From Acidovorax sp. NCPPB 4044 (GTDB lineage: Bacteria > Pseudomonadota > Gammaproteobacteria > Burkholderiales > Burkholderiaceae_C), in assembly GCF_028069655.1 (NCBI RefSeq), contig NZ_JAMCOS010000001.1, positions 1,642,001 through 1,706,000 of the forward strand: a stretch of 64,000 bases of DNA, in the 5' to 3' direction. The position numbers and the translations under genes are program-made. The first letter of the stretch is position 1. Every line of letters begins with the position of its first letter. The notes under the pieces were generated by a model, which ran no database searches, had not been told where the DNA came from, and saw only the letters and a list, made by a program, of their open reading frames with translations. Positions 41,403 through 53,719 of this stretch are shown here, one piece after another.

Positions 41403-43235
41403 ATGCGTCTATGGCCGATCCTGCTGCTTTGGGGAAGCACGCTGCCCGCGTGGGGAGCACATGCCTATGCGATGTGGGGGGAGCCCCGCATGCCGGTCGG
41501 CTTCGACCATTTCGCGTATGTGAATCCACAGGCGCCGAAGGGGGGCGAGCTGCGGCTGGTGAGCAACCTGCGCGTCTCGACCTTCGACAAATACAACCCG
41601 TTCACGATCAAGGGCAACGCGCCGGCCTACCTGTCGGCCCTGATGTTCGATTCGTTGCTGGCCGGCTCGCTCGACGAGACGGGCGTGGGGTACGGCCTGC
41701 TGGCGCAGGACGTGGACGTTGCGCCCGATGGCCTCTCCGCCACGTTCCGCCTGCGCAGCGAGGCGCGATTCCATAACGGCAAGCCGGTGCTGGCCCAGGA
41801 CGTGAAGCACAGCTTCGATACCTTGATGGGCCCCCACGCCACCCCCGCGTACAAGACGCTGCTGTTCGACGTGGCAGGTATCGATGTGCTGGACGACCGC
41901 ACGGTGCGCTACCGGTTCAAGCACCCCAACCGCGAGCTGCCGTTGACCGTGGGCGGGCTGCCGGTCTTCAGCCGCGATTGGGGCGTGGAGAACGGCCGGG
42001 CCAAGCCTTTCGATCAGGTGGTGATGGATATCCCCATCGGCAGCGGGCCCTACCGCATCGGCCCTGTGCGCTTCGGCAAGGACATCACCTACGTCCGCGA
42101 TCCGCAGTACTGGGCGCGCGATTTGAACGTGCGCAAGGGCACGTCGAATTTCGACCGCATCCAGGTCAAGATCTACAAGGACAACACGGCCCGGCTGGAA
42201 GCCTTGAAGGCCGGCGAGTTCGATCTCATGCGGTTCTTCAGTGCGGGCGACTGGGCCCGCCGGGTCAACGGGCGCAAGTTCGATTCCGGCGAGCTGGTGA
42301 AGGGCGACTTCGCGCACAAACAGCCATCGGGCTTCCAGAGTTTTGTGCTCAACACCCGTCGGCCGGTGCTGCAGGACGTCCGCGTGCGCGAAGCACTCGG
42401 GCTGGCCTTCGATTTCGAGTGGATGAGCCGGCAACTGTTCTATGGCGGCTACCAGCGCGTGAACGGGCTCTTCGGCAACACGCGGTGCGAAACCCGGGGT
42501 TTGCCTTCTGCCGAGGAACTGGCCCTCATGGAGCCGTGGCGCAAGAGCATTCCGCCCGCGGCTTTCGGGCCGATGGCGGAGCCTCCCCGCACCGATGGGC
42601 CCACCACCCTGCGCGACAACCTGCGCCGTGCGCAGGCGCTCTTGCGGGATGCGGGATGGGAAGTGCGCGACGGCGCCCTGCGCAATGCCGAGGGTCAGCC
42701 CCTGGTGCTGGAGTACCTGGACAGCAGCGAGGGCGGCGTACGCACGCTGTCGTCCTGGATGCGCAATCTGGAGAAGCTGGGCATCCGGCTGCGCTTTCGG
42801 ATGGTGGACTTCGCGCTCTACCAGCAGCGGCTGCAGAAGTTCGATTTCGACATCACCACGATCGCCTACCAGGGGTCGGACAACCCGGGCCAGGAATTCG
42901 CCGACATGTTCGGATCGCAGGCGGCGGACACCGAGGACTCCGGAAACTACCCCGGCGTGAAAAACCCCGCGGTGGATGCGATGATCCGCGCGATGGTCTC
43001 CGCCAAGAGCCTGGACGCACTCCTGCCGGCCTGCCACGCGCTCGAGCGCATCGTCGCGCATGGGCATTACCTGATCCCGCAATGGACGGCGGGCTCGCAC
43101 CGCATGGTCTACAACGCCTGGCGGCTGCAGCGGCCCGAGGTGCTGCCCCCTTATTCGACGGGGGAAGCCTGGGCGATCGATACCTGGTGGGCGCGCATGC
43201 CGCCGCAAACCCGACCCGGCCCTGCCACGCCCTGA
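41403..43235 (+). CDS. yejA: Peptide ABC transporter substrate-binding protein (YejA-like, family 5)
   Basis: 610 residues. Signal peptide [18 protein letters not shown], then a family-5 extracellular solute-binding protein. The segment [19 protein letters not shown] and [11 protein letters not shown] are hallmarks of the YejA/microcin C-type branch. It would deliver oligopeptides to the YejBEF permease. First of four genes in the order A, B, E, F with 7 bases to yejB. Confidence 0.92.
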   Translation: MRLWPILLLWGSTLPAWGAHAYAMWGEPRMPVGFDHFAYVNPQAPKGGELRLVSNLRVSTFDKYNPFTIKGNAPAYLSALMFDSLLAGSLDETGVGYGLLAQDVDVAPDGLSATFRLRSEARFHNGKPVLAQDVKHSFDTLMGPHATPAYKTLLFDVAGIDVLDDRTVRYRFKHPNRELPLTVGGLPVFSRDWGVENGRAKPFDQVVMDIPIGSGPYRIGPVRFGKDITYVRDPQYWARDLNVRKGTSNFDRIQVKIYKDNTARLEALKAGEFDLMRFFSAGDWARRVNGRKFDSGELVKGDFAHKQPSGFQSFVLNTRRPVLQDVRVREALGLAFDFEWMSRQLFYGGYQRVNGLFGNTRCETRGLPSAEELALMEPWRKSIPPAAFGPMAEPPRTDGPTTLRDNLRRAQALLRDAGWEVRDGALRNAEGQPLVLEYLDSSEGGVRTLSSWMRNLEKLGIRLRFRMVDFALYQQRLQKFDFDITTIAYQGSDNPGQEFADMFGSQAADTEDSGNYPGVKNPAVDAMIRAMVSAKSLDALLPACHALERIVAHGHYLIPQWTAGSHRMVYNAWRLQRPEVLPPYSTGEAWAIDTWWARMPPQTRPGPATP

Positions 43236-43242
43236 AAGCCGC

Positions 43243-44280
43243 ATGTTTTCATACCTCCTCAAGCGCGTGCTGCTGATGCTGCCCACCCTGCTGGGCGTGC
43301 TCCTGCTCACCTTCGTCGTGATCCAGTTCGTGCCCGGCGGGCCGGTAGAGCAATACCTGGCCGAGGCCAAGGCCGGCGTGGCCGGGCGCAGCGGCGGCGC
43401 GGAGAGCGGTGGCTTGGCCTACCGCGGCGCCCAGGGCGTGGACCCGAAGCGGCTGGAGCAGATCAAATCGCTCTACGGTTTCGACAAGCCTGCGCACGAG
43501 CGCTTCCTGCACATGCTGGGCCAGTTCGCGCGGTTCGATCTGGGCCGCAGCTTCTTCCAGAACAAGGATGTCTGGCAACTGGTGAAAGAGAAGCTGCCCG
43601 TCTCCATCAGCCTGGGTCTCTGGACCTTTTTCATCAGCTATCTGGTGGCCGTGCCGCTCGGGGTGGCCAAGGCGGTGCGAGCGGGCTCGCGCTTCGATTT
43701 CGTGACCACGTTGATCGTGCTGGTGGGCTATGCCATCCCGGGCTTCGTCCTCGGAGTGGCCTTGCTGGTCGTCTTCGGAGGGCAACTGCAGTGGTTTCCG
43801 CTGCGCGGGCTGACCTCGGCGAACTGGGACGAACTGTCCTGGGGCGCGCGCATCGTGGACTACCTCTGGCACATCACGCTGCCGGTGACCGCGATGGTGG
43901 TCGGCAGCTTCGCGGTGACCGCCATGCTCACCAAGAACGCCTTCCTGGAGGAAATCCGCAAGCAATATGTCCTGACGGCACGCGCCAAGGGCCTGTCCGA
44001 GCGGCAGGTGCTCTGGAAGCATGTGTTCCGCAATGCGCTGATTCCCATCATCACCGGGTTTCCGGCGGCATTCATCGGCGCGTTCTTCACGGGGTCGCTG
44101 CTGATCGAGACGCTGTTCTCGCTAGATGGCCTGGGGCTGCTGAGCTACGAAAGCGTGATCCGGCGCGACTATCCGGTCGTGCTCGGCACGCTCTATCTCT
44201 TCACGCTGATCGGGCTCGTGACCAAGCTCGTGAGCGATCTCTGCTATGTCTGGGTGGACCCGCGTGTCAAGTTCGACTGA
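43243..44280 (+). CDS. yejB: Peptide ABC transporter permease YejB
   Basis: 345 residues and six membrane helices, of the DppB/OppB permease type. The N-terminal LLKRVLLMLPTLLGVLLLTF and the EAA loop (KNAFLEEIRKQYVLTARAKGLSERQVLWKHVFRNAL) identify it. The YejB-specific insertion between helix 1 and the domain (residues about 35-80) is present. Confidence 0.94.
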   Translation: MFSYLLKRVLLMLPTLLGVLLLTFVVIQFVPGGPVEQYLAEAKAGVAGRSGGAESGGLAYRGAQGVDPKRLEQIKSLYGFDKPAHERFLHMLGQFARFDLGRSFFQNKDVWQLVKEKLPVSISLGLWTFFISYLVAVPLGVAKAVRAGSRFDFVTTLIVLVGYAIPGFVLGVALLVVFGGQLQWFPLRGLTSANWDELSWGARIVDYLWHITLPVTAMVVGSFAVTAMLTKNAFLEEIRKQYVLTARAKGLSERQVLWKHVFRNALIPIITGFPAAFIGAFFTGSLLIETLFSLDGLGLLSYESVIRRDYPVVLGTLYLFTLIGLVTKLVSDLCYVWVDPRVKFD

Positions 44281-44287
44281 CCTTCCC

Positions 44288-45390
44288 ATGGCGGCCGACG
44301 GCCGTTCCCCGTCGGGGCCGCTCGGCGCCGCTTTGCCGGACCCTGGCGTGGCCAAGGTGGCGGCGGCCCGGTCGCTGCCGCCCGGGCGGCGCGCGTGGCA
44401 GCGGTTCAAGCGCAACCGCCTGGGCTACTGGAGCCTCATCGCGTTCTGTGTGCTGGTGGTCCTGAGCCTGGGCGCGGAACTGGTCAGCAACGATCGCCCG
44501 CTCCTCGTGCGGTACGAAGGACGGTTCTATCTGCCGATGTTGCACGACTATTCCGAGAAGACCTTCGGGGGCGACTTCGACACCCCTGCCGATTACCTCG
44601 ACCCCTTCGTGCGCGAGCGGCTCAGCGCGGGTGGCAATTGGGCCCTCTACACGCTGAACCCTTACGGTCCCCATACGCTGAACTATTTCGCCAAGGCGCC
44701 GAATCCGTCGGGGCCGACCGCCGACAACTGGCTGGGTACGGATGACCGCGGCAGGGACCTGCTGGCGCAGCTCATCTACGGGTTCCGCGTGAGCGTGCTT
44801 TTCGGCTTCGCGCTCACGGCCGTCGGGGTGCTGCTGGGGGTCGCGACGGGTGCCATTCAGGGTTTCTTCGGCGGCCGTACCGACCTGGCCTTCCAGCGGT
44901 TCATCGAGATCTGGGGTTCGATGCCGGAGCTGTATCTGCTCATCATCTTCTCGGCCGTGTTCGCCCCCAGCGTGGGGCTGCTGCTGGTTCTTCTTTCGCT
45001 GTTCGGATGGATGGGGCTGTCGGACTATGTGCGTGCCGAGTTCCTGCGCAACCGCCAGCTCGACTACGTGAAGGCCGCGCGAGCCCTGGGCGTGCCCAAC
45101 GGGCAGATCATCTGGCGCCACATCCTGCCCAACAGCATGACGCCGGTGGTCACCTTCCTGCCGTTCCGCATGAGCGCCGCGATCCTCGCACTGGCTTCGC
45201 TCGACTTCCTGGGCCTGGGGGTGCCTCCAGGAACGCCCTCGCTGGGAGAGCTGCTGAACCAGGGCAAGAACAATATCGATGCGTGGTGGATCTCGATCTT
45301 CACCTTCGGCGTGCTGGTGACCACGCTGCTGCTGCTCACTTTCATGGGCGATGCGCTGCGGGATGCGCTCGATCCGAGAAAGGCCGACCG

Positions 45391-45394
<4 letters not shown>
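44288..45394 (+). CDS. yejE: Peptide ABC transporter permease YejE
   Basis: 368 residues, of the DppC/OppC type with a long periplasmic insert after helix 1 (about 70-150) typical of YejE. The EAA loop lies in YVRAEFLRNRQLDYVKAARALG. The start was set at 44288, just after the yejB stop; an ATG at 44246 inside yejB would add 14 residues. Neither has a good ribosome site, so coupling to yejB is likely. Its TGA overlaps the yejF ATG. Confidence 0.92.
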
Positions 45395-47106
<1,712 letters not shown>

Positions 47107-47163
47107 ACTGCCGGTGCGCGCGGCCGCGCTGCTCCGGTGGCCGTGGGTGGGCGGGAATGCCCA

Positions 47164-49410
47164 TCACTCCACGGCGACGGGCTCCTGGTCCGTTCCCGCG
47201 TAGAGCCGGAATTGTCTTCTGCCCGCACGCTTGGCCGTGTACAGGGCGACATCGGCGCTTCTTGCCAGCTCTTCGAAGCTCTCCCCGTGTTGCGGGAAGA
47301 GGGCAATGCCGCCGCTCAGGAAGATCTGCTTCGACTCGCCTTGCAGGTCGAAAGGCGCTTCGCAGGCGGCCATGATCTTCTTCGACACGAGGCAGGCCTG
47401 CTCGGCATGCTCGACGATCGGCAGCAGGACGATGAATTCATCACCGCCCTGCCGGCACACCGTGTCCGAGCGGCGGACGCAGTTGCTGAAGCGCCTGGCC
47501 ACCTGTACCAGCAGCAGATCTCCGGCGTCGTGCCCGAGGGTGTCGTTGATCTGCTTGAACCCGTCGAGGTCGATATACATCAGGGCCAGGCCATGGCCGT
47601 CGCGGCGAGCGTGGGCGATGGCCTGTTGCGCGCGGTCCTGCAGCAGCACGCGGTTGGGCAGGTCCGTCAGCATGTCGTGTTGGGCGAGATGGGCCATGCG
47701 CCGCGCCAGCGCCATGGCTTCGGTCACGTCGCGCAGGACCATCACGGTGCCTGTGATCTGGCCGTGCCGATCGGTGATGGAACTCACGCTGTTCTCGACG
47801 TCGATGCGCCGGCCATCCCGGCACTGCAGTACCAGTCCGCGTTCGGTCGGCTTGGTGGCGGCGCCGGCCAGTGCGCTGTGGGCAGGGTGCGATGCCGGTG
47901 ATCCCGCGGACGTGGCCAGGGGCGCCACTTCGTCGATAGCGCGGCCTGCAGCGTGGAAGGCCTGCCAGCCCGTTATTTTTTCCGCCACGGGGTTGATGTA
48001 GGTGACATGCCCGGTGGCGTCGGTGCAGAGAACGGCGTCGCCGATCGACTGCAGGGTGAGGCGGACCAACTCCTTTTCTTCGAAGAGCAGGTCTTCCATG
48101 CGCTTGCGTTCCGTCAGGTCGTCGATCTGGACGAAGATGCCCTGCGTGCCGGTACCGTCATGGTCGGGAATGTATGAGACGAGCGTGTGCCTCAACTCCC
48201 CCGACGAGAGCTGGACTGTGCGCTCGAACACCTGTTTGCGCCCTTGGAGCGCCCGTTCTAGGTGGGGCCGCGCGAAAGCGTAGGTCTCGGCGTCCAGGGC
48301 CTCCTGGATGGGCTTGTCGCGGATCTGCTCTTGCGACAGTCCGAGCCAGTCGAGGTACGCCTGGTTGGCGAACCGATTGCGCAGGTGCCGGTCCCAATAG
48401 CCGACGAGCGACGGGAGGTTGTCGAGGATGGTGCGCATGTCGTGCTGGGCCTGGTGCAACTGGCCGGCTATCGCTTGCCGGCGCGCGAGCTCCCGTGCAA
48501 ACAGCACGGCCAGCCCCACGCAGGCCGCCATGAGCAGCGCGGCAAACGACCCGAGCACCAATGCGCTGCGCCGCCATTTCGACAGGATGCTGTCCACGGA
48601 CTGCGCTACCGCCACCACCAATGGATATTCGCCCACGCGCCGGAAGGCATGCAGGCGGGCCACGCCATCGCTGGAGTCCGCCGCCGCCTCTGTGAAGTGC
48701 CCTTCCCGGGTATTGCCAAAGCGCGCCAAATGGCTAGGCTCCACAGAGAGCCCTGTATCTTCGGTGCGGAAGGGGAACCGCGCTATGGCCATGCCATCCG
48801 TGCGAACGATCTCCGCCAGGCTCTGGGGTCCCAGGCCGAGGGACTCGAACAGTTCCTTGAAATAGCTGAGCCGCACCGTCCCGACCACGACGCCCGCAAA
48901 ACTGCCGTCCTCGCGGTAGTAGGCACGGCTCATCGCGAGGCTGTATTCGCCCGAAACGCGGCCACGGATCGGCGTGCCGATGTAGACCCCATGGGCTTTT
49001 TCCCGGGTATGGACCCGGAAATAATCCCGATCCGCCAGATTGGGCGCGTTGGGGATCTTGCCCGTGGAGCTGATCAGCAGGTTGCCTCCCGGGTCGAGGA
49101 TGGCGACAGCGCCGAGCCCGCGTGTGCGCAGCGAGTGGTCGAAGAGCATCGCTCGCTGCATGTCTTCCGGCAAGGTATGCAGGTCTGGCCGGGCCAGTAT
49201 GTCCACCACTCCGGCCAGGGAGTGGTCGAAGCCGTCGAGCGTCCGCCCGATGTTCTGCTCGAGCGTGCGGGCGAAGGCTGCGTTGGCATCTTGCGCGTAG
49301 TGCCACTCGTCGTCGCGGATGCTGAGGATGGTGCGGGCGAAGAGGGCGCCGATGCCCACCGACAATGCAATGGTCAGCAGGATCAGGCGGCGATGGGGAT
49401 GCAGGCGCAT
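47164..49410 (-). CDS. Membrane-bound sensor diguanylate cyclase (dCACHE-like, two PAS, GGDEF)
   Basis: 748 residues. Membrane helix at about 8-28, an extracytoplasmic sensor of about 250 residues resembling a double CACHE domain, a second helix at about 283-305, two PAS domains (about 325-440 and 450-575), and a C-terminal GGDEF domain. The active site reads GGDEF at 655-659. An inhibitory I-site RRSD lies at 646-649, five residues before it, so it should make cyclic di-GMP from GTP with product inhibition. No EAL domain is present. The signal is unknown. It follows the AI-2E-family gene by 85 bases on the same strand. Confidence 0.92.
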   Translation of the reverse strand: MRLHPHRRLILLTIALSVGIGALFARTILSIRDDEWHYAQDANAAFARTLEQNIGRTLDGFDHSLAGVVDILARPDLHTLPEDMQRAMLFDHSLRTRGLGAVAILDPGGNLLISSTGKIPNAPNLADRDYFRVHTREKAHGVYIGTPIRGRVSGEYSLAMSRAYYREDGSFAGVVVGTVRLSYFKELFESLGLGPQSLAEIVRTDGMAIARFPFRTEDTGLSVEPSHLARFGNTREGHFTEAAADSSDGVARLHAFRRVGEYPLVVAVAQSVDSILSKWRRSALVLGSFAALLMAACVGLAVLFARELARRQAIAGQLHQAQHDMRTILDNLPSLVGYWDRHLRNRFANQAYLDWLGLSQEQIRDKPIQEALDAETYAFARPHLERALQGRKQVFERTVQLSSGELRHTLVSYIPDHDGTGTQGIFVQIDDLTERKRMEDLLFEEKELVRLTLQSIGDAVLCTDATGHVTYINPVAEKITGWQAFHAAGRAIDEVAPLATSAGSPASHPAHSALAGAATKPTERGLVLQCRDGRRIDVENSVSSITDRHGQITGTVMVLRDVTEAMALARRMAHLAQHDMLTDLPNRVLLQDRAQQAIAHARRDGHGLALMYIDLDGFKQINDTLGHDAGDLLLVQVARRFSNCVRRSDTVCRQGGDEFIVLLPIVEHAEQACLVSKKIMAACEAPFDLQGESKQIFLSGGIALFPQHGESFEELARSADVALYTAKRAGRRQFRLYAGTDQEPVAVE

Positions 49411-49495
49411 GGGCGGATGCAGCGGCGGGTGGGTGAGCTCGCTCTGCGAGGGGGGAATGTCTTGTGGGGGCCTCTCGTCGCTCGTCCAGGCGTTT

Positions 49496-50548
49496 TCATC
49501 GGGTGTGGTTGGGCGGCGAGAAAAGATCCCAGGTGGCGATGAACAGCGCAGCGATGACCGGCCCGATCACGAAGCCCGTCAACCCGAAGAGGGCCATCCC
49601 GCCCAGCGTGGAGATCAGCACGATGTAGTCGGGCATCTTCGTGTCCTTGCCCACCAGCACCGGGCGCAGAACGTTGTCCACCAGGCCGATCACGCCGATA
49701 CCGAAAATCGTCAGCGTGACTCCCTGCCAGATCGCACCGGTCGCGAGGAAATACACCGCGACAGGCGCCCAGATGAGCCCCGCGCCGACGGCGGGCAGCA
49801 GCGACAGGAAGGCCATGAGCACGCCCCAGAGCACCGGGCCCTGGATGCCGAGGAACCAGAAAGCCAGCCCACCCAGCGCTCCCTGCACCGCAGCCACCGC
49901 GATGTTGCCTTTGACCGTGGCGCGGATCACCGTCGTGAATTTGATGGCCAGTTGGCGCTTGTGCCCTTCGTCGAGTGGCGTTGCTTCGCGGATCCGCACC
50001 ACCAGCGCGGCGCCGTCGCGCAGCAGGAAGAACAGCAGATACAGCATGATCCCGAAGCTCACCAGGAACTGCAGCGTGTTCTGGCCGAAGTCGATGGCCT
50101 TGCTGGCGACGAACTGCGTGGCCTGGACCGTCACGGATGACAGCCGCTCCTGAAGTTCTGACGCGGTGGTGAGGTTCAGGCGTTCCAGCACCTGCAGAGC
50201 CCAGGAAGGCAAGGCTTGCATGATCTGCTGGACATAGGCCGCGAAGTTCAGTTGCCCGGAACGCATGCGTTCGTACACCAGGCTGCCTTCCTGCACGAGT
50301 GAGATGGTGATCAGGGTCAGCGGGAGTATCACGACCACCAGGCACAGCGCGAGCGTGCACAGTGCCGCGAGGTTTTGGCGGCGGGGCATGCGGCTGAGCA
50401 GCCTGCGGTGGAGTGGCGCGAAGAGGATTGCGAGCACGATCCCCCAGAACACCGCGCCGTGGAATGGCCAGAGGATCGCGAGAAAGGCCAGGCTGACGGC
50501 GATCAACAGGGCGATGAATGTGCGGTTTTGCAGGAGGGCTGACTTCAT
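49496..50548 (-). CDS. AI-2E-family transporter (PerM/YdiK-like)
   Basis: 350 residues, about eight membrane helices. The family core is visible in LRDGAALVVRI, GALGGLAFWFLGIQGPVLWGVLMAFLSLLPAVGAGLIW and DNVLRPVLVGK. Despite the name, most members are not autoinducer-2 exporters; characterised ones include Na+(Li+)/H+ antiporters, so the substrate is unassigned. The frame extends upstream, but MKSALLQNR is the natural start. Divergent from odhA across 223 bases. Confidence 0.87.
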   Translation of the reverse strand: MKSALLQNRTFIALLIAVSLAFLAILWPFHGAVFWGIVLAILFAPLHRRLLSRMPRRQNLAALCTLALCLVVVILPLTLITISLVQEGSLVYERMRSGQLNFAAYVQQIMQALPSWALQVLERLNLTTASELQERLSSVTVQATQFVASKAIDFGQNTLQFLVSFGIMLYLLFFLLRDGAALVVRIREATPLDEGHKRQLAIKFTTVIRATVKGNIAVAAVQGALGGLAFWFLGIQGPVLWGVLMAFLSLLPAVGAGLIWAPVAVYFLATGAIWQGVTLTIFGIGVIGLVDNVLRPVLVGKDTKMPDYIVLISTLGGMALFGLTGFVIGPVIAALFIATWDLFSPPNHTR

Positions 50549-50771
50549 GACTCGGCAGTGGGCTGTGTTGGCCGAAATGTACGCGACGCGCAAGGCATAT
50601 CTTCGGCACTTTGTGATCGTGCGGGCGTCGGCAGGTGTTCGGTGGCACAATCGTGGCCGCAAGATTAAGGCCCTTCCCCAGCCACAGTCGCATCCGCCAA
50701 CCGGTTCAGCCGTGTCGCGGAAGGTTTACCAACCAGCTAATGCTTCCCTCAGGGAAGCGGAGGTCAGCGGA

Positions 50772-53651
50772 ATGAGCGATACGACGTCCGTCTATCAAGC
50801 CTACCAAGGCAACACCTATCTCTTCGGTGGCAATGCCCCCTATGTCGAAGAGATGTACGAGAGCTATCTCGTCAATCCAGGCAGCGTGCCCGACACGTGG
50901 CGCGAATATTTCGATGCGCTGCAGCACGTGCCGGCCGTGGATGGCTCCAATTCCCGGGACGTCCCTCACCAACCCGTCATCAATGCTTTCGCCGAGCGTG
51001 CGAAGCAGGGCGGCACCCAGGTGGTGGTGGCGACCGGCGCTGACTCCGAACTCGGCCGCAAGCGCACGGCAGTCCAGCAGCTCATCTCCGCCTACCGCAA
51101 TGTCGGCCAGCGCTGGGCGGACCTCGACCCCCTGAAGCGGACCGAACGTCCCTCCATCCCCGAACTGGAACTGTCCTTCTACGGCTTCACCGATGCCGAT
51201 CAGGAGACCGTGTTCAACACCAGCAACACGTTCTTCGGCAAGGAATCGATGCCGTTGCGCGAACTCGTCAACGCGCTCCATGAAACCTATTGCGGCACCA
51301 TCGGTGCCGAGTATATGTATGCCTCCGACCAGAACCAGAAGCGCTGGTGGCAGGAAAAGCTCGAAAAGATTCGCAGCAAGCCGAACTTCGGCAACGAGAA
51401 GAAAAAACAGATTCTCGATCGCCTGACGGCGGCCGAAGGTCTTGAACGCTTTCTGCACACGAAATACGTCGGGCAGAAGCGTTTCTCGCTCGAAGGCGGG
51501 GAAAGCTTCATCGCCGCCATGGACGAACTGATCCAGTCGGCCGGTGCGCGCGGTGTGCAGGAAATCGTCATCGGCATGGCCCACCGCGGCCGCCTGAACG
51601 TCCTGGTGAACACCCTGGGCAAGATGCCCAAGGATCTGTTCGCCGAGTTCGACCATACGGCGCCCGAGGAACTTCCTTCCGGCGACGTGAAGTACCACCA
51701 GGGCTTCAGCTCGGATGTGTCCACTACGGGTGGACCGGTGCACCTGTCCCTGGCTTTCAATCCTTCCCACCTGGAAATCGTGAACCCCGTCGTCGAGGGT
51801 TCGGTCCGTGCCCGCATGGACCGGCGCGACGATCCGCATGGCAAGCAGGTGCTGCCGGTGCTGGTGCATGGCGATGCCGCATTCGCCGGTCAGGGCGTCA
51901 TTCAGGAAACCCTGGCGCTGGCGCAGACCCGTGGTTATTCCACGGGTGGCACGGTGCACATCGTCATCAACAACCAGATCGGCTTCACCACCTCCGATCC
52001 ACGTGACAGCCGTTCCACGCTGTATTGCACCGACGTGGTGAAGATGATCGAATCGCCTGTCCTCCACGTGAATGGCGACGATCCGGAAGCCGTGGTGCTG
52101 GCAACCCAGCTGGCCCTCGAGTTCCGCATGGAATTCCAGAAGGACGTGGTGGTCGACATCATCTGCTACCGCAAGCTGGGCCACAACGAGCAGGACACGC
52201 CAGCGCTGACGCAGCCGCTCATGTACAAGAAGATCGGCCAGCACCCCGGTACGCGTCGGCTCTACGCCGACAAGCTCGCCGCTCAGGGCATGGGTGAATC
52301 GCTGGGCGACGACATGGTCAAGGCGTATCGCGCTGCCATGGATGCGGGCAAGCACACGGTCGATCCGGTGCTGACCAATTTCAAGAGCAAATACGCTGTG
52401 GACTGGAGCCCGTTCCTCGGCAAGAAGTGGACCGACGCCGGCGATACCGCCATCCCGCTCACCGAGTGGAAACGCCTGGCAGAGCGCATCACCACCATTC
52501 CGGAAGGCGTCTCGCCGCACCCGCTCGTGAAGAAGGTCTACGACGACCGCGCGGCCATGGGACGGGGCGAAGTCAACGTGGACTGGGGCATGGGTGAGCA
52601 CATGGCTTTCGCGTCGCTCGTCGCCAGCGGATTCCCTGTGCGCCTCTCGGGCGAGGACTGCGGTCGCGGCACGTTCACGCACCGCCATGCCGTGATCCAC
52701 GACCAGAACCGTGAGAAGTGGAATGAAGGCTTCTATGTTCCGCTGCAGAACGCCAGCGAGAACCAGGCGCCGTTCGTCGTCATCGATTCGATCCTCTCCG
52801 AAGAAGCAGTTCTGGGCTTCGAATATGGATACGCCTCGAACGATCCCAACACGCTCGTAATTTGGGAGGCGCAGTTCGGCGACTTCGCCAACGGCGCGCA
52901 GGTCGTGATCGACCAGTTCATTGCATCCGGTGAAGTGAAGTGGGGCCGTGTGAACGGCATCACCCTGATGTTGCCGCACGGCTATGAGGGCCAGGGTCCG
53001 GAGCACAGCTCGGCGCGCCTGGAGCGATTCATGCAGCTGTCGGCGGATGCCAACATGCAAGTGGTGCAGCCCACGACGGCCAGCCAGATCTTCCACGTGC
53101 TGCGCCGTCAAATGGTCCGGCATCTGCGCAAGCCGCTGATCATCATGACGCCCAAGTCCCTCTTGCGGAACAAGGACGCCACGTCGCCGCTGTCCGAATT
53201 CACCAAGGGCAGTTTCCAGACGGTGATCCCTGAGCAGAACGAAGCCATCGACAAGAAGGCCGAGAAGATCAAGCGGATCATTGCCTGCTCCGGCAAGGTG
53301 TATTACGACCTCGTAAAGAAGCGCGAGGAGAAGGGCATTGACGACGTGGCGATCATCCGTGTCGAACAGCTCTACCCGTTCCCGCACAAGGCCTTTGCCA
53401 CCGAAGTGAAGAAGTACGCCAACGCTACCGACATCGTGTGGTGCCAGGACGAACCCCAGAACCAGGGCGCCTGGTTCTTCGTGCAGCACTACATCCACGA
53501 GAACATGCTCGAAGGCCAGAAGCTGGGTTACTCCGGCCGTGCCGCCTCGGCATCGCCCGCAGTGGGCTATTCGCACCTGCACCAAGAGCAGCAGAAGGCT
53601 TTGGTGGAAGGCGCGTTCGCGAAGCTCAAGGGCTTCGTCCTTGCCAAGTGA
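50772..53651 (+). CDS. odhA: 2-oxoglutarate dehydrogenase E1 component
   Basis: 959 residues, a thiamine-diphosphate E1o subunit (also called sucA). It begins with the short E1o N-terminal helix that contacts E2 (YLFGGNAPYVEEMYESYL), and contains GMAHRGRLNVL and the thiamine-diphosphate site. It decarboxylates 2-oxoglutarate and transfers succinyl to lipoyl-E2 in the TCA cycle. The start at 50772 follows AAGCGGAGG. The 223-base upstream spacer contains GGCACAAT (50644-50651), a possible -10. odhB starts 68 bases after the stop. Confidence 0.96.
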   Translation: MSDTTSVYQAYQGNTYLFGGNAPYVEEMYESYLVNPGSVPDTWREYFDALQHVPAVDGSNSRDVPHQPVINAFAERAKQGGTQVVVATGADSELGRKRTAVQQLISAYRNVGQRWADLDPLKRTERPSIPELELSFYGFTDADQETVFNTSNTFFGKESMPLRELVNALHETYCGTIGAEYMYASDQNQKRWWQEKLEKIRSKPNFGNEKKKQILDRLTAAEGLERFLHTKYVGQKRFSLEGGESFIAAMDELIQSAGARGVQEIVIGMAHRGRLNVLVNTLGKMPKDLFAEFDHTAPEELPSGDVKYHQGFSSDVSTTGGPVHLSLAFNPSHLEIVNPVVEGSVRARMDRRDDPHGKQVLPVLVHGDAAFAGQGVIQETLALAQTRGYSTGGTVHIVINNQIGFTTSDPRDSRSTLYCTDVVKMIESPVLHVNGDDPEAVVLATQLALEFRMEFQKDVVVDIICYRKLGHNEQDTPALTQPLMYKKIGQHPGTRRLYADKLAAQGMGESLGDDMVKAYRAAMDAGKHTVDPVLTNFKSKYAVDWSPFLGKKWTDAGDTAIPLTEWKRLAERITTIPEGVSPHPLVKKVYDDRAAMGRGEVNVDWGMGEHMAFASLVASGFPVRLSGEDCGRGTFTHRHAVIHDQNREKWNEGFYVPLQNASENQAPFVVIDSILSEEAVLGFEYGYASNDPNTLVIWEAQFGDFANGAQVVIDQFIASGEVKWGRVNGITLMLPHGYEGQGPEHSSARLERFMQLSADANMQVVQPTTASQIFHVLRRQMVRHLRKPLIIMTPKSLLRNKDATSPLSEFTKGSFQTVIPEQNEAIDKKAEKIKRIIACSGKVYYDLVKKREEKGIDDVAIIRVEQLYPFPHKAFATEVKKYANATDIVWCQDEPQNQGAWFFVQHYIHENMLEGQKLGYSGRAASASPAVGYSHLHQEQQKALVEGAFAKLKGFVLAK

Positions 53652-53719
53652 TTGCGTAGAAGCATCGCCCCGCAGCCCTCGCAACCCACAGCGAAAAAAC
53701 AAGTTCTGAAAGAATCGTC

